Part shown: positions 1 to 7,511 of the stretch, one piece after another
How positions within the stretch are numbered: the first letter of the stretch is position 1
Layout of the letters: every line of letters starts with the position of its first letter
NCBI RefSeq assembly: GCF_001469865.1
Contig: NZ_LOPV01000297.1
Location: forward strand, 1-37,714
Origin: Haloferax profundi
Lineage (GTDB): Archaea; Halobacteriota; Halobacteria; Halobacteriales; Haloferacaceae
Direction: 5' to 3'
Length of the DNA stretch: 37,714 nt
Notes under the pieces: model-generated
What the model was told of the DNA's origin: nothing
Database searches by the model: none
The model's input: only the letters and a program-made list of their open reading frames with translations
Made by a program: the position numbers and the translations under genes

Positions 1-556
1 CGAGGCGGGACGGCGGGCGGCGGTCATCGCCCCCGTGTTGTTCCGCGACGAGCGACCGCACGTGCTGTTCACGAAGCGCGCGGACCACCTCGGCGAACAC
101 CCCGGTCAGATGAGTTTCCCCGGCGGCGGGCGCGAACCTGCCGACACGGACCTCCGAGCTACCGCGCTCCGCGAGTCGAACGAAGAGATTGGCCTTTACT
201 CCGAAGAAGTCACGTTCTACGGCCAACTCGACGATATCCTCACGATAACGGACTACAGTGTCACGCCGTTCGTCGCGACAATCCCGGACCGCGAGTACGA
301 CCCCGACCACCGGGAAGTCGCCGAGATTGCGGCGCTGGCAGTCGACGACTTGACCGACCGGTCGAACTACGAGTCGGAACTCCGCGACCACCCGAAGTAC
401 GGCGAGATACGACTCCACTTCTTCCACGTCGACGGCTACACCGTCTGGGGTGCGACCGGTCGGATGCTCGTCCAACTGCTCGAACTCACGACCGAGTGGA
501 CCGTCCCGCCAGAAGTCGACCGTGTGGTCGACCCCGACGCCGACTATCCTGTCTGA
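1..556 (+). CDS. Nudix hydrolase, CoA pyrophosphatase type (5' end cut by window)
   Basis: Likely hydrolyses coenzyme A or a related nucleotide to phosphopantetheine plus 3',5'-ADP in the cytoplasm. The reading frame is open from base 2, upstream of the internal GTG at 35, so the true start lies outside the window. Seen: the CoA-diphosphatase signature HPGQMSFPGG directly before the Nudix core, then TALRESNEEIGL, which supplies the REx2EExG metal-binding part. The C-terminal half has the usual beta-rich Nudix ending (WGATGRMLVQLLEL). About 185 codons are visible, near full length for the family, so only a few N-terminal residues should be missing. It runs tail to tail with the DoxX gene. The family call is strong; the substrate is inferred from the signature alone. 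Confidence 0.88.
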   Translation, partial: EAGRRAAVIAPVLFRDERPHVLFTKRADHLGEHPGQMSFPGGGREPADTDLRATALRESNEEIGLYSEEVTFYGQLDDILTITDYSVTPFVATIPDREYDPDHREVAEIAALAVDDLTDRSNYESELRDHPKYGEIRLHFFHVDGYTVWGATGRMLVQLLELTTEWTVPPEVDRVVDPDADYPV

Positions 557-663
557 GCGGTCACGTGCCTCCCCTGTCCGCGCGACGCGACGCTGTCGCT
601 CTCGGTCTGTAGCACGTCGAAAAATGAGTCCCGCCCACCAACCCCATGTCCGCCCGCGGCGGT

Positions 664-1188
664 TCAGCCGAGGAGGTACTTGAGGATGGGGCGTTGTTGG
701 ACGAACTCCATCTTCTCGATGATGGCGTCGAGGCCGTAGATGCGGCCCGCGGCGAGGGTGCCGATGAGGGCGAACATCATGAGACCGAAGAGGTCACCGT
801 TGACGTAGCCGTGCGCCCAGTCGGCGTTCCCCAGGTAGAAGAACACCATCAGGAAGCCGCCGAAGAAGGCGGCGAGCCGGGTGAGTGCTCCGATGAGGAG
901 TCCGAGGCCGATGAGGGTCTGGCCGAGCGGAATCATGAAGTTCGTGAATTCGAGCATCCACGGAGTGCTGCCTGCCCACGCGAGGAAGCCGCTGATGGGA
1001 CCGCTGGAGTTCATCAACCAGCCAGCAGCACTGAACGGTTCCGCCGCGAGGTACTTACCCATCCCCGCGTTGAGGAACCAGTAGCCCGTGATGAGGCGAG
1101 TGAGTACGAGTACGTACCCCGTCACGCCCTGCGAGTAGTCGAAGTCCATGCGGTTCCCCAGCATCTCGATTTGTCCGGTTTCGGCCAT
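664..1188 (-). CDS. DoxX family integral membrane protein
   Basis: A 174-residue membrane protein of the DoxX/DoxD-like family. The soluble N-terminus (about 17 residues) is followed by a hydrophobic segment (GYVLVLTRLITGYWFLNAGMG) and three more hydrophobic stretches around residues 80-105, 106-120 and 130-148, which gives the usual four-helix layout. The loop holds WAGSTPWMLEFTNFMIPLGQ, in the position where the family has its conserved amphipathic segment. DoxX proteins have been linked to quinone-dependent sulfur or thiol oxidation, but most haloarchaeal members are uncharacterised. The ATG at 1186-1188 has a GGTG Shine-Dalgarno-like run about 8 nt upstream and a TATA-like box near 1231. 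It stands alone, with a long non-coding gap upstream. Confidence 0.85.
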   Translation of the reverse strand: MAETGQIEMLGNRMDFDYSQGVTGYVLVLTRLITGYWFLNAGMGKYLAAEPFSAAGWLMNSSGPISGFLAWAGSTPWMLEFTNFMIPLGQTLIGLGLLIGALTRLAAFFGGFLMVFFYLGNADWAHGYVNGDLFGLMMFALIGTLAAGRIYGLDAIIEKMEFVQQRPILKYLLG

Positions 1189-1227
1189 CTTAGTTCACCT
1201 TACATCTGAACCGTCGGGGCGACGTGA

Positions 1228-1236
1228 CATATAAAG
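1228..1236 (-). promoter_or_regulatory. TATA-like box of the DoxX gene
   Basis: On the minus strand the sequence reads CCCTTTATATGTC about 40 bp upstream of the DoxX ATG. This suggests a short 5' UTR that leaves room for the GGTG ribosome-binding element. It was found by eye; no transcript data are available. Confidence 0.5.
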
Positions 1237-1442
1237 GGAGAGTCGTTTTCTAATCCATAGAACTGGGAATCACCGAAACCGGTTCTCAGGCCCTGCTCGC
1301 CCCAGAATTCGTTATTTTACTCGGTTAGACAAGTGTGTAAATTTCACAATCCTGTAGGTTAGAGACGTGAACCACCGACTGACGGCACTGTATGCTACTA
1401 TCGTGTCAGAAGGGACGTCTGGCGGAGTCACCACGACGGGCG

Positions 1443-1450
1443 TATATAAC
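1443..1450 (+). promoter_or_regulatory. TATA-like box upstream of the luciferase-like gene
   Basis: TATATAAC lies 138 bp before the ATG at 1581. With an archaeal TATA-to-start distance of 25-30 bp, transcription would begin near 1470-1475. That leaves a leader of roughly 105 nt which would include the 13-codon ORF at 1521-1562. Confidence 0.5.
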
Positions 1451-1520
1451 TCGTGTCTGGCGTGGTCAACGTCGCCGTCACCGACAGGGTTTTGCCCTCA
1501 TCCGCGCTATCCGCTCTCAC

Positions 1521-1562
1521 ATGGTCGCACAGACGATGGATCGCGTTCCGCGACGGTACTGA
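1521..1562 (+). CDS. Possible 13-residue upstream ORF
   Basis: ATG at 1521 opens MVAQTMDRVPRRY and stops with TGA at 1560, 18 nt before the ATG of the next gene. It sits inside the predicted leader and is followed by a short T-run (AATTTTTG). It could be a leader peptide, a small independent product or chance. Nothing but position and codon content supports it. Confidence 0.25.
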   Translation: MVAQTMDRVPRRY

Positions 1563-1580
1563 AATTTTTGTGGTGATAGC

Positions 1581-2363
1581 ATGCTGACCGCCGGACGTGC
1601 GGTCTCGAAAGCCGGATTGGACGCTGTCGCACTCAAACCCGCCGAGTGTGACGTGCGTCGAGCGGTCGATATCCCGCTGGATATCGTCGCTATCGACTAC
1701 GAGGGTCGCCACCGGATGCCCGACCGCGAGGTTCTCGAAACGCTCGCGGGCGAGAAGGAAGTCAGATTGACGACGCCAGTCCGGGCCGATGGCTTCGACC
1801 CGCTTGGCGACGACTCACTGTACGAGTGGCTACCCGACGGCATTCGACAGGTGCTCGTCGCGGGCCACCCCGCCTACCTGACCGACGAAGAGAAGGGCCG
1901 GCCGGTCGCGCCCCGACTCAAAGCGGCCAGAGAGCGGACCCCCGACGCGTGGGTCGGCACCGAAGGCATCGAGCGCATCGCCCTCGCGGCGGGCGGCACG
2001 CAGTACGAACTCCTCTCCCGGTCGACGCGGCGCGACGTTCGCGCCCTTCGCGCCGCCGGGTTCGACGGCGAAGTCGCACTCTACGCGCCGACCGCACTGA
2101 CGGACGACGACGATGAGATTCTCGACGCCGTCGGGGCTTACATCTCCCGTCGACGTCCCGTCGCGCGGGCACTCCCGGACGACGCACCCACAGACTCGTC
2201 TGCGGAGGGTCGCGCGCGAGAGGTACTTCTCAAAGCCGCGCGTGACTACGCGCTCATCGGGTCCGTGACCGACGTTCGCCACCGCATCGACGACCTCCGC
2301 GACATCGGTGTCGACCTGGTCGTCGGCTATCCGGCGCGCGGTGTCGACGAGTTCGCGGAGTAA
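1581..2363 (+). CDS. Uncharacterised luciferase-like (LLM barrel) protein
   Basis: A 260-residue soluble protein I cannot assign to a known reaction. It alternates short beta strands (DIVAIDY, VRLTTPVRADGF, RQVLVAGHPAYL, VALYAP) with helices like a TIM barrel. Its C-terminus, from GSVTDVRHRIDDLRDIGVDLVVGYPARG, matches the pattern that closes F420- or flavin-dependent luciferase-like monooxygenases, where a GTPEEV-type turn precedes a helix and a DHVVL-type strand. The N-terminal part lacks the usual LLM start, so it may be a divergent or non-catalytic member. I believe haloarchaea share it under a DUF name (possibly DUF7388). ATG 1581 is the first in-frame start after the putative upstream ORF. 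Confidence 0.6.
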   Translation: MLTAGRAVSKAGLDAVALKPAECDVRRAVDIPLDIVAIDYEGRHRMPDREVLETLAGEKEVRLTTPVRADGFDPLGDDSLYEWLPDGIRQVLVAGHPAYLTDEEKGRPVAPRLKAARERTPDAWVGTEGIERIALAAGGTQYELLSRSTRRDVRALRAAGFDGEVALYAPTALTDDDDEILDAVGAYISRRRPVARALPDDAPTDSSAEGRAREVLLKAARDYALIGSVTDVRHRIDDLRDIGVDLVVGYPARGVDEFAE

Positions 2364-2428
2364 CCGACACTCCCACTCGATTCGACTGTTCCCGTTCCTT
2401 CAAGTAGTATCACGACCCAGCGCGGGGT

Positions 2429-3577
2429 ATGCAGTCTCCCGACCGAGTCGCCGTCGTCGGCGCGGGTGCCGTTGGCCTGACCGTCGCCGCCGACCTCGCA
2501 GCGAACGGCGCGCGGGTCACCCTCTTCGAACGAGACGCGCCCGGGGCAGGGATGACAGGTCGTGCCGCAGGCATCTGTTACGACGCCTACGCCGAAGACA
2601 TCGACGTGTCTGTCGCCGACCGCGCGATGGTCCGGTTTCGCTCGCTGTCGGGAGATGGAGCGTTCGTCTTCCACGAGACTCCGTACGTCTTCCTCGCTCG
2701 GACCGGAGACGACGCGTCGGCGTCCGCGCTCCGGGAGGCAGTCGAACGGATGCAGGTCCACGGCCGCGACGTTTCGACGGTCGCTGCCGACGAACTCGGC
2801 GAGCGATTCCCCATCCAGACCGACGACGTTGCCCTCGCTGGCGTCGCCGAGAACGCGGGATGGGCCGACCCCGCGGCGTACGTCGACCTGTTCGTCGAGA
2901 GGTGCGAAGACGCGGGCGTAGAGTTCCGCGTCGGCGACGCCGTGTCGGTTCGGTCCGACCCACCGGGCGTCGCCATCGACGACGTGGTAACCGCGCGGTT
3001 CGACGCCGTCGTCGTCGCCGCAGGCGTTCACTCGCGTCGTCTCCTCGCCGACGCCGGGCATCCAATCGCGCTCAAACCGTACCGCGTGCAGGCCCTCGTC
3101 GGTGAGTGCGAGTACGACGGTCCAATCGTCTACGACGCGACGGACGAGTCCTACCTCCGACCCCACCCGGCGGGTGTCCTCGCGGGCGATGGTGTCGAAC
3201 CCGTCGAAGCAGACCCGACGGACTGGGACGTGACTGCCGACGACTGGTTCGTCCGCGAGTCGCTCACAGCGACTTCACACCGGACGAAGACGACACCGAC
3301 CGTGGAACGCGCGTGGGCCGGCCTCTGCGGGGCGACGCCGGACCGAAATCCGCTCGTCGGTGCAGTCGACGACGGCCTCTACGTCGCCGCGGGATGGCAC
3401 GGTCACGGCTTCATGTGGGCACCAGCGATTGGCGAACTCCTCGCGGGTGCGGTTCTCGGGTCAGCGGACGAGTCGCTCCCACAGCAGTTCGACCCGTGTC
3501 GATTCGACGGAGACGAGTCGTTCGCGGTGGTCGACGGCATGACACTCGACGGCGACGGAGAATCGAGAGAGAAGTAG
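2429..3577 (+). CDS. FAD-dependent oxidoreductase, DAO family
   Basis: A 382-residue flavoprotein of the glycine/D-amino-acid oxidase fold. The N-terminal Rossmann motif VAVVGAGAVG (G11, G13, G16) is followed by an acidic beta-2 end (LFERD), as expected for FAD binding. The second FAD-contact strand appears as FDAVVVAAGVHS, and the C-terminal block NPLVGAVDDGLYVAAGWHGHGFMWAPAIGELLA is typical of the family. The substrate is unknown; sarcosine, glycine or a D-amino acid are all possible. ATG 2429 begins right at the nucleotide-binding strand with TTCAAGTAGTAT about 25-30 bp upstream, consistent with a leaderless message. It ends 15 bp from the convergent hsp20 gene. Confidence 0.85.
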   Translation: MQSPDRVAVVGAGAVGLTVAADLAANGARVTLFERDAPGAGMTGRAAGICYDAYAEDIDVSVADRAMVRFRSLSGDGAFVFHETPYVFLARTGDDASASALREAVERMQVHGRDVSTVAADELGERFPIQTDDVALAGVAENAGWADPAAYVDLFVERCEDAGVEFRVGDAVSVRSDPPGVAIDDVVTARFDAVVVAAGVHSRRLLADAGHPIALKPYRVQALVGECEYDGPIVYDATDESYLRPHPAGVLAGDGVEPVEADPTDWDVTADDWFVRESLTATSHRTKTTPTVERAWAGLCGATPDRNPLVGAVDDGLYVAAGWHGHGFMWAPAIGELLAGAVLGSADESLPQQFDPCRFDGDESFAVVDGMTLDGDGESREK

Positions 3578-3592
3578 CGTCTGAACGCTGCC

Positions 3593-4078
3593 TCAGGCGT
3601 CGTTGTCGTCGTCGGGTGCGCCGGTGTCTGACGACACGCCACCGTGTTCGTCAGCGCCTTCCTCGCCGTCTTCTTCGGTGACTTCGATGTCGCTGCCGCG
3701 GTCGTCTTTGGGAATCTGAATCTGAATCGTCCCGTTCTTCTTGACCGTCGCTGTCCCTTCGGCCGCTTCGACGGCGGCGTCCGAGGGGAGCGTCGCGGTA
3801 CTGGAGAGGGTGAGGCCACGGCCCGGGAAGCGCATCTCGTAGCCCTCGTGGAACTCGCGGAAGCGGTCGATGCGTATCTCGACTTCCCCTTCGAGGAACC
3901 GGACCTGCACGTCTTCGGCACGGGCACCGGGCGCGTCGAAGACGACGAGGTAGGCGTCGTCGGACTCGAGCAGGTCGTGTGCGAGCGGTTTGCGCTCTTG
4001 CATCTGACTGACGCCGCGGCCGACCCGTTCGAGAACCGCGTTGGCGGCGGACTCGCCGAACTTTCGAAGGTCGCTCAT
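3593..4078 (-). CDS. Hsp20 family small heat shock protein
   Basis: A 161-residue alpha-crystallin-type chaperone, expected to hold unfolded proteins in an ATP-independent way. The N-terminal arm (about 1-40) is followed by the crystallin domain from roughly residue 41. That domain includes YLVVFDAPGARAEDVQVRFL, the strand pair GYEMRFPGRGLTL, and a segment ending KKNGTIQIQIPK. The last matches the family's A-x-x-x-N-G-V-L region with threonine-isoleucine in place of the usual valine-leucine. The last 30 residues are an acidic, disordered halophilic tail. ATG 4076-4078 overlaps the TGA of the zinc-finger microprotein by 4 nt (ATGA), so the two are probably translated from one mRNA. Confidence 0.88.
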   Translation of the reverse strand: MSDLRKFGESAANAVLERVGRGVSQMQERKPLAHDLLESDDAYLVVFDAPGARAEDVQVRFLEGEVEIRIDRFREFHEGYEMRFPGRGLTLSSTATLPSDAAVEAAEGTATVKKNGTIQIQIPKDDRGSDIEVTEEDGEEGADEHGGVSSDTGAPDDDNDA

Positions 4079-4233
4079 AGCTGAATCTCCTGTAAGAATT
4101 GTCCCTCACCACAGTACGGACAGTCGAAGTCCGCCACCGTCACGTCGTCGGGCATGTCGTAGGTGTAGTGCAACTCGAACATGTCGAGTTCGCAGTCCTC
4201 GTTGGTGCACTTGATTTCGAGGGTCGCGGGCAT
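4075..4233 (-). CDS. Zinc-finger microprotein coupled to Hsp20
   Basis: A 52-residue protein, MPATLEIKC then NEDCELDMFELHY, ending CPYCGEGQFLQEIQL. It has two cysteine pairs (C9 and C14 near the N-terminus; C39-P-Y-C42 near the C-terminus), i.e. a single zinc ribbon of the small CPxCG class common in haloarchaea. I think it matches DUF7559, but the function is unknown. The ATG at 4231-4233 was chosen because it is directly followed by the first structured segment; an in-frame ATG two codons upstream (4239) is equally close to the purine-rich GGGAG. Its stop overlaps the Hsp20 start by 4 nt, pointing to a linked role in protein folding or its control. Confidence 0.75.
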   Translation of the reverse strand: MPATLEIKCTNEDCELDMFELHYTYDMPDDVTVADFDCPYCGEGQFLQEIQL

Positions 4234-4382
4234 ACCCATTTCTTGCGCTCCCACGGTCATAAACGCGCGGGAGGCGGAACCCGCGTTCGCCGAGCAAGCC
4301 CCGTCGGGCCGGGACGCGCACGGGCCCACGACGGCGCGTCTCGACCGGTTGCGTTTTCAGCGTCGAACGCGAACCGCGACCG

Positions 4383-6080
4383 ATGACCGACCCCGCCGAC
4401 CTCACCGTGACTATCGTCGACGGATACGTCGACGAACCGGCGCACTTCGGCGTGCCGCCGTACATCTCGACGTATCCACGATTCACCGCAGGTGCGCTGG
4501 TCGACGCGGGCGTCCCCGAGTCCAACGTCGTCTACCACACCATCGACGAACTCCGCGACGACCGACAGAAGTGGCGCGACGTCGCCGACGCGGACCTGAT
4601 GATATACATCGGCGGCATGACCGTCCCCGGAAAGTACGTAGGCGGGACGCCCGCCGAACCCGACGAAGTCCGCGAACTCGCGTGGGTCGCCGAAGGGACG
4701 ACGCTCATGGGCGGCCCCATCCGCTTCGGCGTCGGCGACGAGAACGCCGGCGGACAGGACATGCAGCGAAAGGACCTCGACTACGACTTCGTCGCCAAAG
4801 GCGACATCGAGGCGGCCGCCTACGATCTCGTCGACAGCGCGCTCGAAGGGTTCGGCAACCGGATGCGCGACAACGAGGAACTCGACCGCTGGGCCGCGAA
4901 GGGAGCGTTCGTCGTCGAACAACACCCGAACCACCCCGACCACCTCATCTGCGAGATGGAGACCTCTCGCGGGTGCGCGTACCGGTGTTCGTTCTGTACC
5001 GAACCATTGTACGGGAACCCGTCGTTCCGCACCGCCGACTCCGTCGTGAAGGAAGTCGAGAACCTGTACGAACGTGGCGCACGGCACTTCCGCCTCGGCC
5101 GTCAGGCAGACATTCTCGCGTTCGGCGGCGACGGCGAAGCGCCGAACCCGGACGCACTCCGTCGCCTCTATGGCGGTATCCGCGAGGTTGCGCCGGACCT
5201 CGGAACGCTCCACCTCGACAACGTCAACCCCATCACCATCGTCGAGTGGCCCGAGAAGTCCCGCGAAGCACTGAGCATCATCGCGGAACACAACACGGCG
5301 GGCGACACCGCGGCGTTCGGCCTCGAATCGGCTGACCCGGTCGTCCAAGAAGAGAACAACCTCAACGTCTCGGCAGACGAGTGTTTCGAAGCGGTCAAAA
5401 TCGTCAACGAGGTTGCCGGATGGCGTCCCGGCGACGACCCTGCGGACGCACCTACTCACGGCCCCGGGGCGTCGAATCGCCTCCCGAAACTGCTCCCCGG
5501 CATCAACCTCCTCCACGGCCTGAAAGGCGAGTCCAAGGAGACGTTCGAACACAACAAGCGCTTCCTCCAGCGGGTCTACGACGAGGGCCTGATGGTCCGC
5601 CGTATCAACATCCGGCAGGTCATGGCCTTCGACGGCACCGACATGTCGGACACCGGCGCGTCTATCGCACAGGACCACAAGCAGTTGTTCAAGAAGTACA
5701 AACAGGAGGTTCGCGAGGAAATCGACCGCCCGATGCTCCGTCGCGTCGCTCCGCCGGGAACTGTCCTCCCCGACGTCCACCTGGAGTACCATCAGGATGG
5801 CCGTACCTTCGGCCGACAACTCGGTACCTACCCACTACTCGTCGGGATTCCGGGCGAACGCGAACTGGGCCAGACCACAGACATCGTCGTCACGGACCAC
5901 GGCTATCGCTCTGTCACGGGCGTCCCGTACCCGCTCGACATCAACGAGGCGTCGATGGACGAACTGACGGCGATTCCGGGTATCGGAAAGTCCACTGCCG
6001 GCGACATCGTGGTGAACCGCCCGTACGACGACCCGGGCAGCGTCGGCATCGACGCGAATCTGCTGAAGTACGTTCAGTAA
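4383..6080 (+). CDS. Radical SAM enzyme with C-terminal helix-hairpin-helix
   Basis: A 565-residue protein of the archaeal COG1031 type (radical SAM plus HhH); its reaction is unknown. Residues 1-180 form a Rossmann-like domain resembling B12-binding folds (LTVTIVDGY, LMIYIGGMTVPG, TTLMGGPIRFG). The [4Fe-4S] motif is C198-AYR-C202-SF-C205, preceded by the strand ICEMETSRG. The radical SAM barrel continues through HLDNVNPITIVEWP and FGLESAD to about residue 440. The C-terminus has NEASMDELTAIPGIGKSTAGDIV, a classic HhH in the form used for non-specific nucleic-acid contact, followed by a short tail. The HhH suggests that RNA or DNA, possibly tRNA, is the substrate. That is inference. Confidence 0.85.
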   Translation: MTDPADLTVTIVDGYVDEPAHFGVPPYISTYPRFTAGALVDAGVPESNVVYHTIDELRDDRQKWRDVADADLMIYIGGMTVPGKYVGGTPAEPDEVRELAWVAEGTTLMGGPIRFGVGDENAGGQDMQRKDLDYDFVAKGDIEAAAYDLVDSALEGFGNRMRDNEELDRWAAKGAFVVEQHPNHPDHLICEMETSRGCAYRCSFCTEPLYGNPSFRTADSVVKEVENLYERGARHFRLGRQADILAFGGDGEAPNPDALRRLYGGIREVAPDLGTLHLDNVNPITIVEWPEKSREALSIIAEHNTAGDTAAFGLESADPVVQEENNLNVSADECFEAVKIVNEVAGWRPGDDPADAPTHGPGASNRLPKLLPGINLLHGLKGESKETFEHNKRFLQRVYDEGLMVRRINIRQVMAFDGTDMSDTGASIAQDHKQLFKKYKQEVREEIDRPMLRRVAPPGTVLPDVHLEYHQDGRTFGRQLGTYPLLVGIPGERELGQTTDIVVTDHGYRSVTGVPYPLDINEASMDELTAIPGIGKSTAGDIVVNRPYDDPGSVGIDANLLKYVQ

Positions 6081-6106
6081 ACGCTTCAGACGTTCTTCTT
6101 TCAGTT

Positions 6107-6178
6107 TTCACGTGCAAGCGTGCACTCCCGTTCACTCGAAACTGTGGTGGGTCGTTCACTTGCAATCGTGGTCTGTCA
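6107..6178 (+). repeat. Three degenerate 24-bp tandem repeats
   Basis: Units at 6107-6130, 6131-6154 and 6155-6178 each begin TTCAC(G/T) and share a GTGG or GTGC element near the middle. Units 2 and 3 are the closest (TTCACTCGAAACTGTGGTGG against TTCACTTGCAATCGTGGTCT). The array lies just after the radical SAM stop in the convergent gap and runs into the hairpin at 6174. It could be protein-binding sites or a decayed coding repeat. Confidence 0.5.
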
Positions 6179-6210
6179 CGCCGAGACTAGCAGGCTAGTC
6201 GGCGGTGACA
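6174..6210. terminator. Long bulged hairpin between convergent genes
   Basis: The left arm TGTCACGCC...GACTAG pairs with the right arm CTAGTC...GGCGGTGACA as 5+4+6 base pairs with small bulges and a 4-nt loop. It sits between the ends of the radical SAM gene (+) and the TRAM gene (-), so a bidirectional termination or 3'-end processing element is a reasonable guess. No clear T-run follows on the plus strand. Both arms contain a CTAG tetramer, the target class of the Zim methylase encoded further along. Confidence 0.45.
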
Positions 6211-6243
6211 GCAGCGTTCACCGAGTAGAAAAATCGTGCCGCG

Positions 6244-6648
6244 TTAGAAGTCGTCTTCGACGACTTCGCCGACTGCGAAGTTGGACTTGACCTCGGTGAT
6301 TTCGACCTTCACGCGTTCACCGACGTCGGTTCCGGGAACGATGATGACGTACCCGCGTTCGACGCGAGCGATACCGTCACCCTGCTTGCCGATGTCTTCG
6401 ATTTCCACGTAGCGAAGTTCACCGGTCTCGACCGGGGGTTGTGGTTCGGCGGACGGGGCGGGACCGCCGCTCGGTTCGGTTTCGACGGCTTCGTGTGCCT
6501 CGCGAGAGATGAGAGCGACGCGATACGTCTCGCCGGGGTCGATGGCCCCGGTCTCGACTTCGCGGCGAGGAATCTCGACGATATATCGGTCGTCCTCGGT
6601 GCGAACGTCAGCATTGAACAGACACAGGAGTTTATCTGAGATTTCCAC
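6244..6648 (-). CDS. TRAM domain protein
   Basis: A 134-residue protein with an N-terminal segment beginning MEISDKLLCLFNADV, a linker rich in Pro and Glu (about residues 58-75), and a C-terminal TRAM domain starting near residue 76 (GELRYVEIEDIGKQGDGIARVERGYVIIVPG). The TRAM pattern G-x-G-I-A is intact (GDGIARV), and the beta strands RVKVEITEV and FAVGEVV close the OB-like fold. TRAM proteins bind RNA; stand-alone archaeal ones have been proposed as RNA chaperones comparable to bacterial cold-shock proteins. The start is GTG (6646-6648), supported by a strong Shine-Dalgarno GGAGGTC 5 nt upstream. Confidence 0.85.
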   Translation of the reverse strand: MEISDKLLCLFNADVRTEDDRYIVEIPRREVETGAIDPGETYRVALISREAHEAVETEPSGGPAPSAEPQPPVETGELRYVEIEDIGKQGDGIARVERGYVIIVPGTDVGERVKVEITEVKSNFAVGEVVEDDF

Positions 6649-6653
6649 CGTTA

Positions 6654-6660
6654 GACCTCC
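6654..6660 (-). promoter_or_regulatory. Strong Shine-Dalgarno for the TRAM gene
   Basis: GGAGGTC on the minus strand, 5 nt before a GTG codon. It fixes the start at 6648 and shows that this message has a leader, unlike many neighbours. A TATA-like TCTTTAACA lies near 6683-6692. Confidence 0.6.
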
Positions 6661-6713
6661 ACTATGTGGTCAGCCCGAACTGTTAAAGATGTACCGCCGT
6701 CCCTGAGATTCAG

Positions 6714-7430
6714 CTATGGAACCTCGGTTCCGTCTGGTCGTTTCGCACCCTCGGAGTCGTGGACGACGACCTCTCCCGGCCCGGTTTCGACCGGTTCGTA
6801 GACGTCGGAGACGGCGAGTGCTTCGCGTATCTCGCGGACGGCGCGTTCCTTGAGCGCCCGCGCTAATTCCTCTGCATCGTCTCGTGAGATGTCCCGTCCG
6901 AGGCCCTCGCACTCGTGTGCGCGGACGACGCCTTCTTCGTCGACGGCGTCGCCCATCGGTTGACTCGTGCCCGCGACGGCGACGCTGAAGGGGTACGTCT
7001 CACAGATGAGTGGCCGGTCGTCGTGGACCTGACAGGCACCCAGTCCCGTCTCGTCTTCCTCGTAGAATCGACAGTCGCCGCAGGCAGTCGTCTGGAGTGC
7101 CCACTCGAACGTCTCTCCTTCGAGGCCGTCGTCACCCTCGGTGAGTCCGTAGGGCATCGGTCTGGCGACGTCTCTCCATTCCAGCGAGGTCTCCGAGGAG
7201 GAGGCTACGGCGACTTCGTCGCCGTCAGCATCGTAGTCGGTTGCGTCTCGAATCGTCCGCACCTCGTCGGGGAAGATGGTCGCCGTGTGCGGTTCTCTCC
7301 CGTCGTCGGTGTCGTAGCCCTTGCAGCACGCGCCACAGCGTGTGCACTCGAAGCCAATCGACTCGATGGCGTCGGCCAGTTCCGACACGTCGAGGTCACG
7401 GGCCGCTGCGAGTTCGGCTTCGAGGTCCAT
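6714..7430 (-). CDS. YkgJ family cysteine-cluster protein
   Basis: A 238-residue protein of the YkgJ/CxxCxxCC family, which probably binds zinc or an Fe-S cluster; the role is unknown. The cluster is near the N-terminus: C29, C32, C35 and C36 in FECTRCGACCKGYD. More conserved cysteines follow in TTACGDCRFYEEDETGLGACQVHDDRP and in ICETYPFSVAV, matching the family order (CxxCxF, C-x-I/V-h, RPxxCxxYP). The ATG at 7430 (MDLEAELAAARD) was preferred to an in-frame ATG 11 codons upstream, because the shorter form begins with the conserved helix. It lies 81 bp downstream of the MBL hydrolase gene and could be co-transcribed. Confidence 0.8.
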   Translation of the reverse strand: MDLEAELAAARDLDVSELADAIESIGFECTRCGACCKGYDTDDGREPHTATIFPDEVRTIRDATDYDADGDEVAVASSSETSLEWRDVARPMPYGLTEGDDGLEGETFEWALQTTACGDCRFYEEDETGLGACQVHDDRPLICETYPFSVAVAGTSQPMGDAVDEEGVVRAHECEGLGRDISRDDAEELARALKERAVREIREALAVSDVYEPVETGPGEVVVHDSEGAKRPDGTEVP

Positions 7431-7511
7431 ACTCGGTGTGCGGCCGCGAGCGTCAAGAGACACGCGGTTCGGTCTGTGTGGCGCACTTGGCCGACGCCCC
7501 GCGGAGGTGAC

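Larger units (their letters stand above)
1189..1580. other. 392-bp intergenic region with divergent promoters
   Basis: No gene is recognised except a possible 13-codon ORF near the right end. The left part carries the DoxX promoter (minus-strand TATA at 1228-1236). The middle (about 1300-1370) is AT-rich and contains TGTG-N7-CACA at about 1333-1347, a possible but unproven operator. The right part has a TATA-like box at 1443-1450 for the rightward gene. Confidence 0.5.

Noticed and set aside
4257-5819. 520-codon ORF antisense to the radical SAM gene
   Set aside because: The sense strand has intact CxxxCxxC and HhH motifs, while the antisense protein matches nothing.
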